Positions 27,019-35,409 of a stretch of DNA of 40,920 nt are shown here, in pieces. The notes beneath the pieces were generated by a model, which did no database searches, was not told the DNA's origin, and was given only the letters and a program-made list of their open reading frames with translations. How positions within the stretch are numbered: position 1 is the first letter of the stretch; each line of letters opens with the position of its first letter. Source of the stretch: Methanobacteriota archaeon (GTDB taxonomy: Archaea > Thermoplasmatota > Poseidoniia > Poseidoniales > Poseidoniaceae); assembly GCA_002722695.1 (NCBI GenBank), contig PBMS01000022.1:4246-45165 (forward strand). The letters run 5' to 3'. Both the position numbers and the translations under genes were made by a program.

Positions 27019-27189
27019 ATGGAGGGCATGACGCACTTGGCCGTCGCCTATTTTGGCATGCTGTTGGCCATCGCACTCTGGACATGGACCGTCGTTCAAC
27101 GAAGCCGGAGGCTGGATGCGCGTTTGGACGCCTTGGAAGCGGCCCAGCGAGGTCCTCCTGAACAAATCGGTGAGAAAACCGACGATTGA
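27019..27189 (+). CDS. ccmD: CcmD-like single-helix miniprotein
   Basis: A 56-residue ORF that starts directly after the ccmC stop codon. It has one membrane helix (about residues 6-24, ending in LWTWTVVQRSRR) followed by a charged helix (LDARLDALEAAQR). Size, position after ccmC and one-helix-plus-basic-stop topology all match CcmD, the small subunit that holds CcmE in the CcmABC complex. CcmD sequences are poorly conserved, so the call leans on context. The downstream nmd3-like start at 27249 lies 59 bases beyond. Confidence 0.75.
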   Translation: MEGMTHLAVAYFGMLLAIALWTWTVVQRSRRLDARLDALEAAQRGPPEQIGEKTDD

Positions 27190-27248
27190 GCCTCTCCGAA
27201 GGCGTAGTCTTTCAAAGCCACCGCTGCGAGCCACCGCTGGCGAAGTGC

Positions 27249-28328
27249 ATGGCGACCGACCTAGGGGGCGATTTTTGCTTGGTGTGCGGCGCCGAGCCCC
27301 CGCTGTTCGGCGATCGAATGTGCGAACCGTGTTTGCGCGCCCGGACCGTTCTTGCGAAAGTGCCCGAAAACGTTCCGTGGGTTCGATGCGCCCGATGCGG
27401 GATCGTTGAAATCGATGGAAAGTGGGAAAACACGACCGAAGACGAAGTCTGGGACGAATTGCTTCATCGAAACCTTGTGGTTCACGAGCGGGCGGAAGAC
27501 ATCCAATTGGGGATGGAACCGGTGAAGGTCTCTGACCGACACACCTTGCTTCACATACAACTCGAAGGCGTCATTGACAATCTGTTGTTTCAGGAGGAGC
27601 ACACCATGCGAGCCCGCATGGCCAACGGCGTTTGTTTAACCTGCACCCGCCGTGCTGGTAACTACTTCGAAGCCACGGTCCAATTGCGATCCAGTGCTCG
27701 ACGATTGAGCGAGGACGAATTCACCAAACTGCGCAGGACACTGGACGCCGTTCTTGAGAAGCTCTCCGACGATCCGATGTTTTTCATCACCACCGAGGGG
27801 CCGGTCACCGGAGGCTACGACGTCGTGCTGGGCAGCAAGGGGCTTGCGCGTGCTTGGGGGCGCCACCTCGTCAACGAATACGGCGGTATGGTCGTTGAAA
27901 CGAACTCAACGGTCGGCCGAAAGGACGGCGTTGACGTCACCAGACTCACCTTGCTCTATCGAAAGCCAGGCTACGAGATTGGGGATGTGGTTCACTGGCG
28001 TAATCATGTTTGGCGGCCCTCGGCATGGACAAAGGACGGCGCCATCATGGAGCGCGTCGACCGACGTGAACGAACGGGCGCCACGTGGCGGGATTTGGAA
28101 TCGGCCAAGGTGGTCGCTCAACGACACGAGTTGGTGGAGGTTGAATTTGTGAACGAAGACGCATCGGTGGGTGAGTTCCTCAATCCGACGACCTGGACGA
28201 TGGAATCCGTTCGACTCCCCTACGAACACACACCCGGGCGAACGGGCCTCCTCGTTCGATACGATGACGCATGGCTCGGCCTCCCGTTCATGGCGATGGA
28301 CGCACCAGAACCACCGGAGGAAGCATGA
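27249..28328 (+). CDS. nmd3: NMD3-like ribosome biogenesis protein
   Basis: Archaeal relative of eukaryotic NMD3, the adaptor that binds nascent large ribosomal subunits. The 359-residue protein has the N-terminal multi-zinc region: Cys10/13 (CLVC), Cys25/28 (CEPC), Cys47/50 (CARC), and a fourth pair in NGVCLTCTRRAGNYFEATVQ (about 125-145), a hallmark of the family. OB/SH3-like beta-rich segments follow. Archaea lack nuclear export, so the role is likely subunit maturation. ATG 27249 sits just before the first zinc pair; a TTG at 27186 is in frame and would overlap the ccmD-like stop. Its TGA overlaps the ATG of the next gene (ATGA), implying coupling. Confidence 0.92.
   Translation: MATDLGGDFCLVCGAEPPLFGDRMCEPCLRARTVLAKVPENVPWVRCARCGIVEIDGKWENTTEDEVWDELLHRNLVVHERAEDIQLGMEPVKVSDRHTLLHIQLEGVIDNLLFQEEHTMRARMANGVCLTCTRRAGNYFEATVQLRSSARRLSEDEFTKLRRTLDAVLEKLSDDPMFFITTEGPVTGGYDVVLGSKGLARAWGRHLVNEYGGMVVETNSTVGRKDGVDVTRLTLLYRKPGYEIGDVVHWRNHVWRPSAWTKDGAIMERVDRRERTGATWRDLESAKVVAQRHELVEVEFVNEDASVGEFLNPTTWTMESVRLPYEHTPGRTGLLVRYDDAWLGLPFMAMDAPEPPEEA
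28316..28321 (+). promoter_or_regulatory. Ribosome-binding site of the PGI/PMI gene
   Basis: GGAGGA within the last codons of the nmd3-like gene, three bases before ATG 28325 and six before ATG 28328. It indicates translation coupled to the upstream gene. Confidence 0.6.
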
Positions 28329-29434
28329 TGCAGAGCGAAGAACATACAGAACAAGAACCCACACTCATCGACTTGGCAGAACGCTTTGATTCCGAGGGGA
28401 TGGTCGGCTTCACACGCTCCTTCCACAGCGACCTGCGCAACGGGTTTTCATCCGTTAACAGCGAACGCTATCCCTGGCTTGACGACCTCAAGAAGGCCCC
28501 GTGGAGCGGTGTTCTTTGTTTGGGCATGGGCGGAAGCGCTGCCGGAGGCGATTTCTTGGCCGCGCTTACGGCCCACGCAGGAGGATGCCCTGTGATGGTG
28601 CACCGTGACTATCGCCTTCCTGCATGGTTTGACGCCACGTGGTTGGTCATCGCCACGAGCCACAGCGGGAACACCGAGGAGACCATTGACGCTGCGGAAG
28701 ACGCCCTAAAGCAAGGTGCAACGGTCATCGTCATCGCCACCGGAGGCGTGCTCGCTGGCCTGTCTGAGCTCTCCCCCAACTGTCATCTTGTTCCCTCCGT
28801 GGGTGGGCAACCACCTCGAACCGCGTTTGGTCATATCTTTAGCCGCCAAGTGGCCGTGATGGAACACCTCGGTTTGATGGAAGCGCAAGACGATGCGGCC
28901 CGAGAAGCCATGCTGGAACGATTGGCCGCAAACAACGAGCATTTCGACGTCTTGTCTCAGCCCGAAGGTGACATTGCCTTGCTGGCTGCAGGACTGATGA
29001 ACCAGCCACTCGCTGTTCTCGGGCCGACCGAACTTCAGCCCGTGTTGAATCGATTCAAGAACCAGATGAACGAAAACGCTGCCCGTTTCGTTCGCCTGGG
29101 AACCCTGCCCGAGATGAACCACAACGAAAGCGTGGCGTGGGGAGGCGTTGGGCCGGACGCCGACCCAACGGCCTCGGAACAAGCCGTGCTGTTGTTGACC
29201 TGGCCCGGTATGCACCCTCGAGTTCAGCAGCGACTTGACTGGATGGTTGCCCACGCTTCGACCGAGACGGCTTGGAACCTGGTGGGCGAGGGACAATCCC
29301 TGTTGGAGTGCCTGCTTTACCACTGCATGGTCATGGACTGGTTGTCCATCACGTTGGCGTTTCTTCACGGCAAGGACCCTGCGGCGATCGGACCCATCAA
29401 CGCGTTGAAGGCGCACCTCAACTCGGTTCAGTAG
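28325..29434 (+). CDS. Bifunctional phosphoglucose/phosphomannose isomerase
   Basis: Interconverts glucose-6-P, fructose-6-P and mannose-6-P in the cytosol. The 369-residue SIS-domain protein has GMGGSAAGGDFL (about 62-73), SHSGNTEET (about 112-120) as the phosphate-binding Ser/Thr loop, and the family-specific PEMNHNESVAW segment (about 262-272) with the catalytic Glu/His region. A GGAGGA ribosome-binding site at 28316-28321 lies inside the 3' end of nmd3; two ATG codons (28325, 28328) are possible, and 28328 has the better spacing. The gene ends tail to tail with, and overlapping by seven bases, the M23-like gene. Its product feeds mannose and amino-sugar donors for glycosylation. Confidence 0.94.
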   Translation: MMQSEEHTEQEPTLIDLAERFDSEGMVGFTRSFHSDLRNGFSSVNSERYPWLDDLKKAPWSGVLCLGMGGSAAGGDFLAALTAHAGGCPVMVHRDYRLPAWFDATWLVIATSHSGNTEETIDAAEDALKQGATVIVIATGGVLAGLSELSPNCHLVPSVGGQPPRTAFGHIFSRQVAVMEHLGLMEAQDDAAREAMLERLAANNEHFDVLSQPEGDIALLAAGLMNQPLAVLGPTELQPVLNRFKNQMNENAARFVRLGTLPEMNHNESVAWGGVGPDADPTASEQAVLLLTWPGMHPRVQQRLDWMVAHASTETAWNLVGEGQSLLECLLYHCMVMDWLSITLAFLHGKDPAAIGPINALKAHLNSVQ

Positions 29435-30066
29435 AGGGGCCCACAAATAAGACGCGGGTCGGGGTAGTTCTCCAAAGCACTGAGACGGTTTTCAGGCCGA
29501 ACCACACCGGGCAAGTCTCCGTTGACGGGCTCGTTCCATGAGAGTTGCACATGCACGTGGGGCGGCCAGCCACCGTTTTCCTCTTCATGACCCATCGCCG
29601 CCAAGATGTCTCCCTTGCTGAATGCGTCTCCGGCGCTCCAATGGGCGATGCTGTCCCAACTCAAATGGCCGTAAAGGACCCAAAAGGTGCGTTCATGCTC
29701 GCTCAACGGACCACCGACGCGCTCAGGAAGTCGCAAGGTGTGTTTCGTGATGAGGGTTGGACCGTACGAACCGTCCTCGTCGTTCACCGTCACAGCGGCC
29801 ACCTCACCAGCATCGAAGGCGTGAACCGGCGTGTGAACGGGAGCCCCAAGGTCGAGGCCAACGTGGTGGCTGCGTTGTCCCTTAAACAGTTCAGTGGTGT
29901 ACATGGCTGGGCGGTGCTCATCGTATCGACCCACCGAGTACGGGTACGGCGCCGACCACCCGTCTGGGCTGGGTCGGGTGAAGTCGTGGACCCAATACGG
30001 TCCGTCGAAGATCACGGTCGGGTGAAAGGGAAACTCTTCGCCTGAGCCCATGGGCCGGGGAAGCAT
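29428..30066 (-). CDS. M23/LytM-type metallopeptidase-like protein
   Basis: A 212-residue protein of the lysostaphin/M23 fold. Predicted zinc ligands are His68 and Asp72 in HHVGLDLGAPV, and the second His of PPHVHVQLS near 168-172; YGHLS near 133 supplies the conserved middle His. In bacteria such enzymes cut peptidoglycan, which archaea lack, so the substrate is unclear: a surface protein, a bacterial wall or another ligand. No signal peptide is visible at the N-terminus (MLPRPMGSGEEFPF), suggesting a cytosolic protein or non-classical export. ATG 30066 is the only good start; the divergent GT-C gene begins 57 bases away. Confidence 0.85.
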   Translation of the reverse strand: MLPRPMGSGEEFPFHPTVIFDGPYWVHDFTRPSPDGWSAPYPYSVGRYDEHRPAMYTTELFKGQRSHHVGLDLGAPVHTPVHAFDAGEVAAVTVNDEDGSYGPTLITKHTLRLPERVGGPLSEHERTFWVLYGHLSWDSIAHWSAGDAFSKGDILAAMGHEEENGGWPPHVHVQLSWNEPVNGDLPGVVRPENRLSALENYPDPRLICGPLY

Positions 30067-30123
30067 CGAATCTACTTGAGGTTTCGGAGAATCATCAAAG
30101 CATGACTTGACCGTGCCACCCTC

Positions 30124-32421
30124 ATGCTCGGCAGTGCACTGGTCGTTCTTGCGCCGAGCATGCTGCCGGGCTGGGCCTTGGCAACGGTGTTGGACGGCAG
30201 CGGTGACCGCTTCAGAAAGGCCCTTCTCGCACCTGCCCTAGGGTTGCTGTTGATGTACGGTGTCTCGGGCACGTTGGTGGTGCTCGACCTTTGGTCACCA
30301 ATCCTACTCGCCGTGTGTTTGATTGCGCTCAACGGGTTTGCCTACCGCATGATTCACCAGCGCCACGAGGTTCTCGCAAAGCGAACCCGATGGCAGATGC
30401 TGGAGGCCGCCATGCACGGGGAAATCTCGGACGAAAGCGACGCTTCCTCGTTGAGCGAGGAAGCGGAAATTCAACTTGGTTTTCAGCGCAGTCGGTCCAC
30501 CGTTTTGTTGGGGGTAAGTGTAGCAATCGCCGCCACCGCTTTCCTTCCAACCCTCCTCCAGAGGCTGCCGTTTGGTGTGGACTGGATCGGGTTTGCAATG
30601 CTCACTCAACAACTGGTGTTGGAAGGGAACCTCACCCTGCCGGGCACCAACCAAGGGTTCTGGACCTACCCACCGGCGTTCCCGTCAACCGCAGCATGGA
30701 TCGCCGTGTTGACCGGCGTGAACGCCGGCCAAGCCGTGTTCCACCTTGGGCACTACACGCTGTTCGTCCTCCTCCTCGGCATGATGGGTGCCATGGACCG
30801 CCACGGTGCGGGGGCGTACGCCATGTTTTCCATGGGCCTTGGCATCGGCTTGTTCGCCAAAACCTTCGACTCAGGGTTTCCCAGCGTGGCCAGCCAGCTC
30901 GGTTTGGTCGTTGGCGTGTTGGTGTTGTTTCGGCACACGGACCAGCGGCAACGACATCACACCCTCGGCTTGTGTTTGGCCCTGTATTCGGTCGCACTCA
31001 TCCACCCCACCGGTGCCATCTACCTCGCACTTCTGTTGCTGAGTCATGTGCTGCACGGACTGTCCATCGACGACGAGGAGCAACGAGAACGCCTACGCAA
31101 ACTCACCTACGTCGCCTCTACGTTCATCACGATCGGCTTTGCAGTGGCTCTGCTCGTCATCGCTCCGCGTCTGTTCGACGAAGCCGTGTTCTCCGAGTAC
31201 GGCTGGCAGGGTGGACGGCCCCTGCTGGTCTACAACGGGGTGCTGCTGGCGGTGGCCGCCGCGGCCGCTTGGGGACTGAGAACCACGTTGGAGGGGCGCA
31301 TCGCCACCACGTGGTTCGCTCTTCTTTGGCTCCTGAGTGTCGTTCATCTGGTCGAAGGATTACGCAACGTTCCGGTGTTGTCCCTGCTCTCGTACACCCT
31401 CTACTCGATGGCGTTGCACGCCTTCCATGTCCCGCTGGCCGTGCTCGTTGCGCTTTGGCTTTCACCCCACACAGCGCTCACCGGGCTTGAGGACACCCCT
31501 CCAACAACCACCGGCCCACCCCAAGCCTTCGCTGCGGGGCTGATGGTGCTGGTCGTGTTGGGGACCCTTTTCGCCCAAACCGTGGCCTTCTCCCTCTCGC
31601 AGCACGAAGAGCTGCTGGCGGTTTCTCCAGGAGACTTGGCGCTACGAGACGTCCTCGAGGATGTTGAAGGGGCGGTGTTCACCGAAAACATGCACTGGGG
31701 CTATCTTTGGAATGCGCCAGATGGGGTTGAAGCAACCTCCATTCCGACCCTAGGACTTGTGCACCTGGACAGCAGCGAACAGTCCTCGGCAACCCAAGCT
31801 ATGTTCCACGACAACACGACCTATTTCCTCAAACACGACATGCTTCACGCCTTGACCTCGCCGCTCGGCACCATGCAGTGGACCCTCGCTGAATCGCCTT
31901 ACTGGGACGTGAAAGCACAAAACGACGGGGCCGTGCTGTGGGAATTGCACCCCGAGGGCGACGGGGAAGCGGTTCAATTGGACGGCATTGACGAGGACGA
32001 CTGTCCTGCGTGCATCGCCCGAGTTGACCCGTGGCGGAATCACAAATTCCGCGATCCAATGAACTTGGGGGACGACCGTCCGTTCCTTCCCGAGGGTACA
32101 ACGGGTACGGTCAGCCTCGATCCACCCTTTTTTGCCACCAAACTGTGCCTGACCTACGAACTCATCGGAAGAACCGATGCGTTGTATTTCCAAGCCACTC
32201 AAGGGCTCGACCGACCCTATCACGGGCTCCGAAGTGACGCTGGATACCATCAAGCCTGTTTTGGAGTTGACAACAGCACGGCGCTCACCGAAGTTCGATT
32301 GGAATGGGACGCCGAGGAACCCCGCCGTTGGCTCAATCCGCTGGGCCTGTCCGGGCGAGACACCGTTTTGATCGACCGGACCGGTGTGAAGCTCCATTGG
32401 TGGTCATGGTCAGGTGAATGA
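30124..32421 (+). CDS. Polytopic membrane protein, probable GT-C-type glycosyltransferase
   Basis: A 765-residue membrane protein with about 11-13 hydrophobic helices. Two helices (about 1-75) precede a cytosolic acidic loop (about 80-120), then further helices run to about 480, and a soluble domain follows (about 495-765). The first large external loop contains PFGVDWIGFAML (about 155-165), where an Asp near the membrane edge would fit the GT-C catalytic pattern. The soluble part is beta-rich with AVFTENMHWGYLW. No exact family is recognised; membrane-spanning sugar transferases or O-antigen-like enzymes are alternatives. The stop overlaps the start of a GT2 gene (ATGA), which strengthens the link to glycan synthesis. 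Confidence 0.75.
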   Translation: MLGSALVVLAPSMLPGWALATVLDGSGDRFRKALLAPALGLLLMYGVSGTLVVLDLWSPILLAVCLIALNGFAYRMIHQRHEVLAKRTRWQMLEAAMHGEISDESDASSLSEEAEIQLGFQRSRSTVLLGVSVAIAATAFLPTLLQRLPFGVDWIGFAMLTQQLVLEGNLTLPGTNQGFWTYPPAFPSTAAWIAVLTGVNAGQAVFHLGHYTLFVLLLGMMGAMDRHGAGAYAMFSMGLGIGLFAKTFDSGFPSVASQLGLVVGVLVLFRHTDQRQRHHTLGLCLALYSVALIHPTGAIYLALLLLSHVLHGLSIDDEEQRERLRKLTYVASTFITIGFAVALLVIAPRLFDEAVFSEYGWQGGRPLLVYNGVLLAVAAAAAWGLRTTLEGRIATTWFALLWLLSVVHLVEGLRNVPVLSLLSYTLYSMALHAFHVPLAVLVALWLSPHTALTGLEDTPPTTTGPPQAFAAGLMVLVVLGTLFAQTVAFSLSQHEELLAVSPGDLALRDVLEDVEGAVFTENMHWGYLWNAPDGVEATSIPTLGLVHLDSSEQSSATQAMFHDNTTYFLKHDMLHALTSPLGTMQWTLAESPYWDVKAQNDGAVLWELHPEGDGEAVQLDGIDEDDCPACIARVDPWRNHKFRDPMNLGDDRPFLPEGTTGTVSLDPPFFATKLCLTYELIGRTDALYFQATQGLDRPYHGLRSDAGYHQACFGVDNSTALTEVRLEWDAEEPRRWLNPLGLSGRDTVLIDRTGVKLHWWSWSGE

Positions 32422-33161
32422 AGGGAAACACCATGAGGAAGGATGACGAGCGGGTTGCCATGGAGCACCTCGTGGTCATGCTTCCCGTGCTCAACGAAGC
32501 GCAGGGTTTGGCGTGGGTGCTGGACCGAATTCCCTACAAGCGGTTGGAGGCCATGGGCTACAGGACCACGGTGCTGGTGATGGACGGTCACAGCACGGAT
32601 TCAACCCAACAGGTCGCAAAGGACTACGGCGTTTCGTTTGTCGAACAGGACGAGCACGGTAAGGGGGCAGCCATTCGACACGGTTTTCGGGAAGCTCATG
32701 CTCTGGAGGCCGACGCCGTGGTCATGCTGGACGCTGACGGGACGTACGCCCCCAAGGAAATGACGAGATTGTTGCGAAAGCTCCGAAATCACAGCGTCGT
32801 CATTGGCGACCGGCTCAACGGCACCATGGCACCCAACGCCATGACGCGTCTGAATTTTATCGGCAACCACCTTCTGACGTGGTTGGCCACCGCTTTGTTT
32901 GGAGCCACCACATCCGATGTTTGTTCCGGCTATTGGGCGTTCAGTCGACAAGCCATCGAAGCGCTCCGGCTCAACAGTCAATCCTTTGAAATCGAGGCCG
33001 AGATGTTTGCAAGCATGGTGCACCAGCGGGTGCCGTTTGGCTTTGTGCCCATCAGTTATGCTGCACGCATTGGGGATGCCAAGCTCGGCTCAACCGCTGA
33101 CGGGTGGCGTATTTTACGGAAGTTGATCACCCGTCGAATCTTTCCAGAACCGTTGTTGTAA
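32418..33161 (+). CDS. Family 2 glycosyltransferase (dolichol-phosphate sugar transferase-like)
   Basis: A 247-residue GT-A fold enzyme, likely transferring a sugar from a nucleotide donor to a polyprenyl phosphate. The nucleotide-binding start VVMLPVLNEAQGL (about 19-31), the MDGHSTDST loop, EHGKGAAIRHGF, the metal-binding LDADGTY (about 98-104) and the acceptor region CSGYWAFSR all fit the DPM1/DPG synthase group. It has no C-terminal membrane helices, so it would be peripheral. The ATG at 32418 overlaps the upstream stop; ATG 32433 preceded by AAGGGA is an alternative. The pair could make and then use a lipid-linked sugar for surface glycosylation. Confidence 0.9.
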   Translation: MKGNTMRKDDERVAMEHLVVMLPVLNEAQGLAWVLDRIPYKRLEAMGYRTTVLVMDGHSTDSTQQVAKDYGVSFVEQDEHGKGAAIRHGFREAHALEADAVVMLDADGTYAPKEMTRLLRKLRNHSVVIGDRLNGTMAPNAMTRLNFIGNHLLTWLATALFGATTSDVCSGYWAFSRQAIEALRLNSQSFEIEAEMFASMVHQRVPFGFVPISYAARIGDAKLGSTADGWRILRKLITRRIFPEPLL

Positions 33162-33203
33162 TCTTTGCCAAGCACTCAAGACCGATGTCCACGTGGACCC
33201 TTC

Positions 33204-34271
33204 ATGCAACGGCTCAAGGTCGTCGTGTTGGGGGCCGGTGGCCTGGTCGCTCAACGCCTCCAGCAACGTCTGGTCCACCACCCTTGGTTTCGCTTGACAG
33301 CGGTTGCTGGCTCCCCACGATTCCGGGGAAAGCCGCTCAGCGATGTCCCGTGGGCGTTGGACCAACAGAGGCCCGACCTTCCTGAAATGTCGGTCGAGGA
33401 TGTAGCGGACGAGGCGACCATCTCGAGGTTGGTCGAAGACGGTGTGTCCGTGGCGTTTTCATCCCTGCCCTCCGAGGAAGCGCGCCGTTTGGAGCCCATG
33501 TGGGTTGAAGCGGGGATGACCGTGTTTTCAAACGCCGGTGCGTACCGGGGCGTCAGCGGCGTACCGCTGGTCATTCCCGAGGTCAACCCTGAGGCCCTGG
33601 GACAAACCGGGCTCCTGCGCCACGCGTGCGCAACCAACTGCACCCTGTTGCCGCTCGTTCTTCCCCTCGCCTCGCTTCACGAGGCGTTTGGCGTGCAATC
33701 TTACCGGATGCGGAGCGAGCAGGGGCTCTCCGGTGGAGGCCATGCCTACATGCAACAGGCCATGGCCGAAGGCTCAGTGGACACCAGCATTCCCGGTGAA
33801 GCGGAAAAAACCGCAACCGAACTCGAGCACGTCCTGGGCTGGTCGGGTCAAGCCTCGTTGAGTTGCCAGCGTGTGATGAGGTCGGACGGTCATCACGTCT
33901 TCGTTGAACTGGAGGTCGAGCAAGAGGTTGACCACGATGCCGTTCAGACGGTGCTTAAGCAATGGTCAGAACGTCATCGATCAACGCTCCCCAGCGCTCC
34001 ACATCAACCGTTGATGCTGGTGCCCTCCATCGACGTTGAATCCCATCTCTTTGCCGACGGCAGCGGTTACCCTCAACGTCCCGATCCTGCGATGGATTTG
34101 AAAGCCGGCATGGCGATTGTGGTGGGCAACATCGCCTGCCCCACCCCGCACCTGGTTCGGTTCGAAGCGTTCAGCCACAACACGATTCGAGGTGCTGCCG
34201 GCGGCGTGATTTACCTCGCAGAGTTGGCCCACGACATGCAACTCCTGCCCGTCAACCCCGTTCACCCGTAG
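33204..34271 (+). CDS. asd: Aspartate-semialdehyde dehydrogenase (archaeal type)
   Basis: Reduces aspartyl phosphate to aspartate semialdehyde for threonine, methionine and lysine synthesis. The 355-residue protein has the Rossmann start VVVLGAGGLVAQ (6-17), GSPRFRGKPLSDV (36-48), the catalytic Cys146 in ATNCTLLPLVLPL, SEQGLSGGGH near 178-187, GEAEKTATELEHVLG and the catalytic His in RVMRSDGHHVFV. These match the archaeal/fungal Asd branch rather than ArgC, which was considered. ATG 33204 begins right at the first beta-strand; a TTG at 33165 would add 13 residues. No other amino-acid biosynthesis gene adjoins it. Confidence 0.9.
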   Translation: MQRLKVVVLGAGGLVAQRLQQRLVHHPWFRLTAVAGSPRFRGKPLSDVPWALDQQRPDLPEMSVEDVADEATISRLVEDGVSVAFSSLPSEEARRLEPMWVEAGMTVFSNAGAYRGVSGVPLVIPEVNPEALGQTGLLRHACATNCTLLPLVLPLASLHEAFGVQSYRMRSEQGLSGGGHAYMQQAMAEGSVDTSIPGEAEKTATELEHVLGWSGQASLSCQRVMRSDGHHVFVELEVEQEVDHDAVQTVLKQWSERHRSTLPSAPHQPLMLVPSIDVESHLFADGSGYPQRPDPAMDLKAGMAIVVGNIACPTPHLVRFEAFSHNTIRGAAGGVIYLAELAHDMQLLPVNPVHP

Positions 34272-34311
34272 GGTAAAAGGTTGGAACCGCCTCCTCGGAT
34301 TGGGTGCCGGG

Positions 34312-35364
34312 ATGGGAATAACCGCAATGATTCCAGACATGACCATCGGTCAACTCATGAACGAAGCATCGGCTCGCTGGGGCGAAATCTGGGACCCGCA
34401 ATCCACCCGCATGACGTTGCTCCTTCTGTGCCCACGCAAGGAACGCAAGATGATGGAGTTGCACGGGGACATGGTTGAGCACGGACAGCCCGTCGTCTCC
34501 GTTTTCCATCGACCCCGAGCCGAGGCTCACCTGCTTACCGAACAGGGCTTTGACCCTCGCGCGGCCTCGTTCATGTTCGTGAACATCGCCACGGCGGACA
34601 TGGGTCCATGGATGCAGCAACTCGTGAACAACGAGGGTTGGCTGAGAAATTCGGTCGAATTGGCCCCGACGCCCTTCTCCGTCGGTTTGCCTTCCCAACG
34701 ACCGTTTGAGGCCTTGCAAACGCTGTGCTTTCGACACCCCTCCTTACCCGCTTTGGAGCGGTATTTCCTTCCCTTCCCAGCCGAATCACTCCCGGGCAAA
34801 TGCTTCGTCAGCCTCCCGCGTCGTGCGGCAGCCGAAATGGCTCGCCAACAAGCGGAAGTGCTCGGCGTTGGACGTTTGGACAAGCCCGCTCCGCCCGAAC
34901 CAGAACCGGTGGCACCCGCTCAACCGTCCACCAAGGTCGAACCGACCACGCCGGCCGGCGACACCGGTGAAGGCCCGCTTGAGGAGGAGACTGTCGAGAC
35001 CACGCCCGTCAAACCGGTTGATGTCCCGCTACCACCCGGTGCCTCGCCGGACCCTGAACCGAGTGTACCTCTTCCAGCAAACCAACCCTCCGAGGCACCC
35101 GAGCTGACGGTCGCTGAAGCCGTTCCACCGACGCCTGAAGCTGAGGAAGCCAAGGCCGTCAATTTGCCCGAGGTGGTGGAAGAGGTGGAAGACGTCTCTG
35201 AAATCGAAGTCGAGTTGAGAGCGTTCTTCCAAGAGCTCATCGATGCGGGTGTTGAACCTGCAGCCTTCATGGACGACCCGCGCTGGGAAGACATCAGCGA
35301 GCGAGCCATTGCCGAAGGCTTGGAAACATGGCCCATCCTCTTGCAAATGACCGCAATGGAGTGA
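34312..35364 (+). CDS. Hypothetical protein with Pro/Glu-rich linker
   Basis: A protein of about 350 residues that I do not recognise. Residues 1 to about 170 look like a folded alpha/beta domain (strands around TLLLLCPRK and ASFMFVNIA, then a Leu-rich helical part). Residues about 185-290 are a low-complexity linker rich in Pro, Glu, Thr and Val, and the last 55 or so form acidic amphipathic helices ending in LETWPILLQMTAME. There is no signal peptide or membrane helix, so it is probably cytosolic. The start is uncertain: TTG 34300, ATG 34312 and ATG 34327 are all in frame. It sits between asd and a zinc-ribbon miniprotein. Confidence 0.75.
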   Translation: MGITAMIPDMTIGQLMNEASARWGEIWDPQSTRMTLLLLCPRKERKMMELHGDMVEHGQPVVSVFHRPRAEAHLLTEQGFDPRAASFMFVNIATADMGPWMQQLVNNEGWLRNSVELAPTPFSVGLPSQRPFEALQTLCFRHPSLPALERYFLPFPAESLPGKCFVSLPRRAAAEMARQQAEVLGVGRLDKPAPPEPEPVAPAQPSTKVEPTTPAGDTGEGPLEEETVETTPVKPVDVPLPPGASPDPEPSVPLPANQPSEAPELTVAEAVPPTPEAEEAKAVNLPEVVEEVEDVSEIEVELRAFFQELIDAGVEPAAFMDDPRWEDISERAIAEGLETWPILLQMTAME

Positions 35365-35409
35365 GAAGGTCTAAATCAAACGTCACTGAACAACCTCCGA
35401 GGGAGCACC

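Noticed and set aside
30291-31490. Open frame of 399 codons on the plus strand within the GT-C-like gene
   Set aside because: It overlaps the membrane-protein frame fully and is Arg/His/Pro-rich, as expected of a shifted frame of hydrophobic codons.
33204-34271. N-acetyl-gamma-glutamyl-phosphate reductase (ArgC) as an alternative for asd
   Set aside because: The ATNC active site, the GKPLSDV segment and the SDGHH catalytic-His pattern fit the archaeal Asd branch better, and no arginine genes lie nearby.
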